From contig DAIRUQ010000056.1 of NCBI GenBank assembly GCA_036803245.1, positions 1-17,896 of the forward strand: a stretch of 17,896 nucleotides of DNA, read 5' to 3'. Source of the stretch: DAIRUQ01 sp036803245. GTDB taxonomy: Bacteria > Chloroflexota > Anaerolineae > UBA1429. Positions 13,834-17,896 of the stretch are shown one piece after another. Both the position numbers and the translations under genes were made by a program. Under the pieces are notes generated by a model. That model was not told where the DNA came from. It did not search any database and saw only the letters and a list, made by a program, of their open reading frames with translations. How positions within the stretch are numbered: position 1 is the stretch's first letter; each line of letters starts with the position of its first letter.

Positions 13834-13862
13834 ATTATACCAGCTCAATAACGAGTTGTCAA
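13834..13862 (-). promoter_or_regulatory. Perfect consensus sigma-70 promoter of the RRM gene
   Basis: On the minus strand TTGACA (13862-13857), a 17-base spacer and TATAAT (13839-13834) match the consensus at all 12 positions with ideal spacing. Transcription should start near 13827. It begins only 30 bases after the stop of the upstream gene at 13892, making the RRM gene an independent, probably strong unit. Confidence 0.92.
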
Positions 13863-13891
13863 GTCGAATCGGGGGGCCGTGCCGCGAACGT

Positions 13892-14389
13892 CTACCCGCC
13901 CTCGTGGCGGGCCAGCTTTGTTCGGTACCGACCCACCAGGCGGGCGATCTCGGCGCGCCAACCGTCGAGGTAGGCCGTGACCAGGGCATGGCGTTCGTTG
14001 GCGTCGGCGGCGAGCAAGCCCTGATCGGCCAGGTGCTGGCAAAAGCGTTCCAGATCCTGCTCGAGATGGACGCGGGCGCCCGCGCCCTCGGCGGTGATCT
14101 CGTAGCGCCCAGTGTCCAGCTTTTCGATGGTGGGCGGGCCGAACCAGAGGTGGTAGGGCGTGCCATAGCCCGAAAAGGTGGTGCAGCGCTGACAAAAGAG
14201 CGGCTTGATGGCCCGCTTGACGCCCGCCACGCCCCCCACGCCGCGCAGCACCATCCGCAAGGGATAGGCGTACTGGCCCGCGGCGCGGCCCTGGTGCCCC
14301 ACGGCGATGCTCTCGACCACGAAATTGCCGATCTCGTCCCCAGGCAGGGGCAGCGCCATCATGGCGCGGAATTTCGGCGCGAAGGGCAT
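13892..14389 (-). CDS. Hypothetical protein (165 aa)
   Basis: The start is ATG at 14389, with AGGAGG at 14395-14400 five bases upstream. I do not recognise the family. The N-terminal half is beta-rich (FVVESIAVGHQGRAAGQYAY) and holds one CxxC pair (FCQRC) before TTFSGYGTPYHLWFGPPTIE. The C-terminal half is helical (LEQDLERFCQHLADQGLLAA, then ALVTAYLDGWRAEIARLVGR). No signal peptide or membrane helix is visible. It starts 17 bases after the stop of the toroid gene, so the two are probably co-transcribed. Confidence 0.75.
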   Translation of the reverse strand: MPFAPKFRAMMALPLPGDEIGNFVVESIAVGHQGRAAGQYAYPLRMVLRGVGGVAGVKRAIKPLFCQRCTTFSGYGTPYHLWFGPPTIEKLDTGRYEITAEGAGARVHLEQDLERFCQHLADQGLLAADANERHALVTAYLDGWRAEIARLVGRYRTKLARHEGG

Positions 14390-14406
14390 GGCGGCCTCCT
14401 TGGCGA

Positions 14407-15387
14407 TCAAGCGCTGGCGGCGGTCGGTTCGTAGCGGCCCGCGGCGGCCAGCACGCCCAACACCTCGGCGGTGATCCACGGGTTGCCGCGACGTTGGCTA
14501 ACGCCGCCCCAGTCGACGTGGCTGAGTCCCGAGGTGGCGCGCGTGTTGCTGCGGCTGCAGCGGTACCAGCGCCGCTCGGCGGGCCAGCCGCCATCGGGCA
14601 GCCGCTTGGCCTCCAGCAGGTCCAGGGCGTCGGCGCAGCGCGGGTCGGCGATGCGTCCCATCTCGGCCATGACGCGCAGGGCATACAGCACACTATAGTG
14701 CCAGGTATAGGGGTAAAAGAGCGTCACAAAGGTGGGATCAATGACCGAGCCGTCCGACTGGCGGCGGTAGAGGCGGCGCTTGAGCAGAACCTCGGCGGCG
14801 GCAGCGGCGGCGGTGGCGGCGCGCGGGTCGCCCGTACGGCGAGCCCAGAGGGCCAGGGCGCGGGTTGGGATCAGCGTCTCGTGGTAGGACGCGTGGTGGG
14901 CTTGGGGGCGGCGATCGCAGTTCCAGCCGCCATCGGGCCACTGGCAATCCAACAGGCGCTGAACCAGCTCTTCCAGGCGCGGGTCGTCGCCGAACCCCAG
15001 CAGCACCGCCGAAAGGATGGCGTTGCCCTCTTGGGAAGCGCAGCGGCGCGGGCGCTCCTGACTGGTGTCGACGCGGGGCGCCTGTTGGCCCGTCCACGAT
15101 GTGAGGTTCTGATCCACCAGCGGCCACAAGGCGGCGTCGCCCAGGGGATAGCCCAGGTCGGCCAGATCGACGAGCACCCAATGGGCGCCGGTCCATTTGC
15201 GGTAGGTGCTCCCTGGAATGGTGCCGTCGGCGTCGCGGCCCGAGAGCAGCGCCTGGACGCGTGGCGAGGCGGCGATCTCTGCGCGTAGCGGCGCCAGCGC
15301 GGGGTCAGCGGGGTCGCGCCCCAAAACGGCAGTCAGGGCCTTGAAGCGAAGCGATGGCTCTGGTGAAGCGAGAAGCTGTGCCAGCAT
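14407..15387 (-). CDS. Squalene-cyclase/prenyltransferase-like alpha-alpha toroid protein
   Basis: The start is ATG at 15387, with AGGAGG at 15392-15397 four bases upstream; a longer upstream frame lacks this. The 326-residue protein is mostly helical, with two QW-like repeats, CQWPDGGW at 148-155 and KRLPDGGW at 261-268, as in terpenoid cyclase/prenyltransferase toroids. The squalene-hopene cyclase DxDD acid motif is not visible and the length is about half of SHC (over 600 residues), so it is probably not a hopene cyclase. It is clearly related to the N-terminal part of the protein at 15872-17215: both share an SP-x4-LR-x2-AL start, an SP-x-QALL block, a LADLG block and NPW(I/V)T near the end. 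It may bind a hydrophobic ligand or act as a scaffold. Confidence 0.8.
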   Translation of the reverse strand: MLAQLLASPEPSLRFKALTAVLGRDPADPALAPLRAEIAASPRVQALLSGRDADGTIPGSTYRKWTGAHWVLVDLADLGYPLGDAALWPLVDQNLTSWTGQQAPRVDTSQERPRRCASQEGNAILSAVLLGFGDDPRLEELVQRLLDCQWPDGGWNCDRRPQAHHASYHETLIPTRALALWARRTGDPRAATAAAAAAEVLLKRRLYRRQSDGSVIDPTFVTLFYPYTWHYSVLYALRVMAEMGRIADPRCADALDLLEAKRLPDGGWPAERRWYRCSRSNTRATSGLSHVDWGGVSQRRGNPWITAEVLGVLAAAGRYEPTAASA

Positions 15388-15454
15388 GCTGCCTCCTAGA
15401 GGGGTTGCAGTGGGCGTCTCTAGCCAGGGATCCCACATTGCGCCGTCGCGCCCG

Positions 15455-15775
15455 CTAGGCGTCGTCGAGGTGGTTGTCAGCTGCCGCAACGCGGCGGGCC
15501 ACATCGATAAAGTGACGCGTTAGGCTCATCTTTTGGAAGCGATAGCCGCCCAGCGCAAAGATACCCAGCCCCACAACCACGCAGATCCAGCCTAGGACGA
15601 GGAACTCTGTGCCCTCAAAGAACTGTAGGAACGACAACCCCGCCACGATGGTGGCAAAGGCGGTCCGCACATAGGCCAACAGGGTGCGCTCATTGGCCAA
15701 AATGGTACGGTCCATCGCCAGGTGGTCGCGCAGGATGCAGGTGCCGAACGGAAGGGTTTCATAGGGCCGAGGCAT
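15455..15775 (-). CDS. DUF202 (YidH-family) small membrane protein
   Basis: The start is ATG at 15775; AAAGGAAT lies about ten bases upstream (15784-15791). The 106-residue protein has the DUF202 hallmark LANERTLLAYVRTAF at 26-40, then two or three hydrophobic segments (about 41-53 and 58-78) and a short polar tail. DUF202 proteins are small inner-membrane proteins of unknown function; some are linked to stress or vacuole-transporter-like complexes. It lies between two toroid genes on the same strand (96 and 67 bases), which suggests co-transcription. Confidence 0.88.
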   Translation of the reverse strand: MPRPYETLPFGTCILRDHLAMDRTILANERTLLAYVRTAFATIVAGLSFLQFFEGTEFLVLGWICVVVGLGIFALGGYRFQKMSLTRHFIDVARRVAAADNHLDDA

Positions 15776-15871
15776 GCGTGTCGATTCCTTTCTGGTTGGG
15801 GGAGGCGTTGGATTGAGAACAGCGACGAACGGCTAGGTTGTTGGTTGCGGCTCCTGAGCGAACGTTGCGCG

Positions 15872-17215
15872 CTAGGCTTCCAGCCGCAACGCCATGCGCT
15901 GGTAGTCGGCCGTGCCGGGCTCGGCAGAGGCGCAAAAGCCGAGCGCCTCGTAGGCGCCGCGGACGGCTTGGGTGGCGTTGGCCGTCAGGTCGCGCTGGTC
16001 GGGCTCGTGCAGGCGCACCTCGGCGATGGCGCGGTCCATCAGGGCACGGCCAACCCCGCGGCCGTACTCCCACGGCTGAACGCACCAGAGCGAGACATGG
16101 CGGTAATCTTGCAGCTCGAGCAGGCCGGCGAGCCGATCACCACGGCGCGCCACCAGGGTGCGGGTGATGTCGGCGGGGGCGGCGTCATCGGGCAGGGTCA
16201 CGGGCGGGAGGGCTAGGTCGTCCAAGGGCTTGGCGTCGGGCTCGGCCCAGGCCACCGTGAGGGCGGTCTCATCGGGCGCCAAGGTGCCCTCGGGCAGGCG
16301 TTCAGCGCTCGAGAGCAGGTCCAGAGCCTGCAACGTGACCCACGGGTTGGCGTGGTCGGCAGCGGGCGCGCCCCAGATGGCGTGCTGATAGGCGGCGGGC
16401 GGCGCGTCGGGCGCCGGTGCGGCCGCCTGGGCGGGCCAACCGCCGTCGGGCAGGCGCTGGTCGGCCAGCCACTCGAGGGCCGGGGCGCAGTGGGGATGCT
16501 CCAGCCAGCCGATCTGGCGCATGACCAGCAAGGCCCGCAAGGGCGAATAGCCCGCGTGGGAAGGCCAGGTCAGCGGGGCATAGGCGGCGTCGGGCTCTTG
16601 CAGCTTTTGGCGGAGGAGCAGGTCAGCGGCGCGATGGGCGGCGCGGCGGGCGGGCGCATCGCCGGTCATGGCGTTCCAAAAGGCCAGGGCCTCAAGCGGC
16701 GCCACGGTCTGGGCCAGGGTGGAGCGGGTGGCGTTGGGCGAGGCATCATCCAGCCAGCCGCCATCGGGCCCTTGGGTGCGGCAGAGACGGTCGGCCAGGG
16801 CGCCGAGGCGCTCATCGGGGACGCCCAAGCGCAGGGCAGCCAGGATGGCGTGGGCCTCGCGGGTGGCGGGCAAGCGGGTCCAATCATCGATGGTGGGTAG
16901 CGTGGCCTCATAGGCGGCGTCGGTCAGCCAGGCCAAGGCGGCATCCAGCAGCGGGCCCGGGTCGGCAGCCTCTCCCGGCTGGCAGCCCAGGTCGGCCAGG
17001 GCCACCAGGCGCCAGAGCGCGTGAGGGCCGCGCTGGTGGGGCGGGTCGGCCTCCCAGCCATGCAGCAGAGCCTGGGCCTCGGGGGACTGCTGCACGACCC
17101 AGGCCAGCGCGTGCATGCGCCGGGTGTAGGCGTCGAGCTGGAGCAGATCGCGCAGGGCCTGATAGCGCAGGCCGGCAACGGGGCTAGAGACCACTTGACG
17201 GACGATGCTATGCAT
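15872..17215 (-). CDS. Alpha-alpha toroid (squalene-cyclase-like) protein fused to a GNAT acetyltransferase
   Basis: The start is ATG at 17215, with GAGG at 17220-17223. Residues 1-310 of this 447-residue protein form an alpha-alpha toroid domain with two QW-like repeats (TQGPDGGW 147-154, QRLPDGGW 253-260), related to the protein at 14407-15387. Residues about 317-447 form a GNAT N-acetyltransferase domain. Strands VTLPDD and RTLVARRGDRLAGLLELQDY lead to SLWCVQPWEYGRGVGRALMD, with the acetyl-CoA pyrophosphate loop RGVGRA (386-391, fitting R-x-x-G-x-G/A). NATQAVRGAYEALGFCAS then matches the GNAT C-terminal helix and the YxxxGF motif. The toroid may present or bind the substrate and the GNAT may acetylate it; this is inference. 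The frame is continuous, with no sign of an assembly join. Confidence 0.82.
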   Translation of the reverse strand: MHSIVRQVVSSPVAGLRYQALRDLLQLDAYTRRMHALAWVVQQSPEAQALLHGWEADPPHQRGPHALWRLVALADLGCQPGEAADPGPLLDAALAWLTDAAYEATLPTIDDWTRLPATREAHAILAALRLGVPDERLGALADRLCRTQGPDGGWLDDASPNATRSTLAQTVAPLEALAFWNAMTGDAPARRAAHRAADLLLRQKLQEPDAAYAPLTWPSHAGYSPLRALLVMRQIGWLEHPHCAPALEWLADQRLPDGGWPAQAAAPAPDAPPAAYQHAIWGAPAADHANPWVTLQALDLLSSAERLPEGTLAPDETALTVAWAEPDAKPLDDLALPPVTLPDDAAPADITRTLVARRGDRLAGLLELQDYRHVSLWCVQPWEYGRGVGRALMDRAIAEVRLHEPDQRDLTANATQAVRGAYEALGFCASAEPGTADYQRMALRLEA

Positions 17216-17248
17216 AATACCTCGACTGGGCGGCTAGGCGTTAACTCT

Positions 17249-17277
17249 ATTCTAGTCCGGAAGGCGCTCGCTATGAA
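17249..17277 (-). promoter_or_regulatory. Candidate promoter of the toroid-GNAT gene
   Basis: On the minus strand TTCATA (17277-17272, 4 of 6), a 17-base spacer, then TAGAAT (17254-17249, 5 of 6). It would start transcription near 17242, about 27 bases before the ATG at 17215. The AT-rich patch stands out in GC-rich DNA, but the -35 is weak. Confidence 0.45.
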
Positions 17278-17438
17278 ATGCCCGCGAGATGACAGGCTCA
17301 CCTGCGTCAAGGTGGGCGGGGAGCCGGCTGATGGGGTGGGCGGGCGGCGGAGCGGCGGGCCTCATCGGCTTGCCCCTGCGTTGGCGGTCGGGTATCCTCG
17401 GCCCAACGTCACCCGCACCAAGAGGAGGTTCGCTCCCC

Positions 17439-17896
17439 ATGCAGATCGTTGCCGCCGCTACTACCTGGACCCTGACCGGCTACCCAGACGACCTGGCTCC
17501 CTATGTTGCCGCCGAGACGGACGCGGGGCGAGACGTATTGCTGCTGCGCCCCGCATCCAGCCGGTTCTACGAGGCCGCCTCGGCGCCGTGGGACGTTACG
17601 GCTGGCCGCGCCTATCGGGCCACCGCCGCCATCAGCCCCGCCATGGATGGCGCCCACGCCCAATGTTTTTTGGCATGGCTGAACGCCGCCGGCAAAGAGA
17701 TCGGCCGCGCCGAGGGGCCGATCACCTTCATGGAGCATGGCTTTGCCGATGAGATGACCTGGGGGGTGGCTCCTGCGGGCGCCGTAGCCGCCCGGCTGGT
17801 GGTGCGGCTGACCTCGGACGAGCAGACGTGGAAAAAGGCCATCGGTTGCGTGCGGATCGGCGCGCCGCGGCTAGAGCCCAGCCTGGCCGTGACCCT
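17439..17896 (+). CDS. Partial protein of unknown function, probable beta-sandwich N-terminus
   Basis: The start is ATG at 17439 with AGAGGAGG at 17421-17428, ten bases upstream. The frame is open to the right edge (152 codons). The sequence alternates short hydrophobic strands and turns (VLLLRPASSRFYEAASAPWD, AGRAYRATAAISP, CFLAWLNAAGKEIGRAEGP, AARLVVRLTSDE), as in carbohydrate-binding jelly-roll modules. I see no signal peptide. It is divergent from the toroid-GNAT gene, with 223 bases between. A sugar-active enzyme with an N-terminal binding module is possible, but the catalytic part, if any, lies outside the window. Confidence 0.75.
   Translation, partial: MQIVAAATTWTLTGYPDDLAPYVAAETDAGRDVLLLRPASSRFYEAASAPWDVTAGRAYRATAAISPAMDGAHAQCFLAWLNAAGKEIGRAEGPITFMEHGFADEMTWGVAPAGAVAARLVVRLTSDEQTWKKAIGCVRIGAPRLEPSLAVT

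Noticed and set aside
13299..13835. N-terminal extension of the RRM protein through its leader
   Set aside because: The upstream ATG lies within the -10 box (13834-13839) and would not be transcribed; the ATG at 13592 has an ideal ribosome binding site and a canonical RRM start.

Overview
The window is about 18 kb of GC-rich bacterial DNA with two 100-base N runs (1297-1396 and 6131-6230), which look like scaffold gaps in a draft or metagenome assembly. Protein content and the interspersed hairpin repeats (a GTAGGGGC-type family) suggest a Chloroflexota member, perhaps Anaerolineae or Caldilineae. That placement is an inference from general knowledge. Most genes have a clean AGGAGG-type ribosome binding site 4-10 bases before the start, and I used these sites to choose starts.

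Left part (1-1734): a uroporphyrinogen-decarboxylase-fold protein with a possible variant zinc site, flanked by repeat-rich non-coding DNA. The repeats are 25-base hairpins, a 13-bp-stem palindrome and a 108-bp MITE-like element with 12/13 matching terminal inverted repeats.

Minus-strand ion/osmotic block (6130 down to 1735): an unrecognised protein cut by a gap, then an MscS-type channel fused to a C-terminal ParB/sulfiredoxin-like domain, then MscL with a zinc-ribbon tail, a CorA-type metal transporter and a CBM9-like protein. All lie in one direction with short spacers. The MscS-ParB fusion is the most unusual gene here and could be a nucleotide-responsive channel.

Plus-strand exporter block (6233-10260): the end of a one-TM, HlyD-like protein, then two half-size ABC exporters. 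Their complementary motif changes (Asp in place of the catalytic Glu in the first, LSMGE in place of LSGGQ in the second) predict a heterodimer with one degenerate ATP site. A terminator candidate follows.

Plus-strand translation block (10440-13280): an extended -10 promoter, a leader of about 475 nt without a gene, then rpsU, rpsC, rplP, a CarD-family regulator and a small basic protein, ending at a 16-bp hairpin terminator. rpsC and rplP stand alone, without rplV before or rpmC after them, so this is a split S10-operon fragment or a second copy. CarD next to them links ribosome supply with control of RNA polymerase.

Right part (13299-17896): facing the same terminator is a small RRM RNA-binding protein with a perfect consensus promoter (TTGACA-17-TATAAT) and a leader of about 235 nt. 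Upstream on the same strand lie an unknown 165-aa protein, a squalene-cyclase-like toroid protein, a DUF202 membrane protein and a second toroid protein fused to a GNAT acetyltransferase. A divergent gene of unknown function runs off the right edge. I saw no tRNA, rRNA, CRISPR array or transposase.
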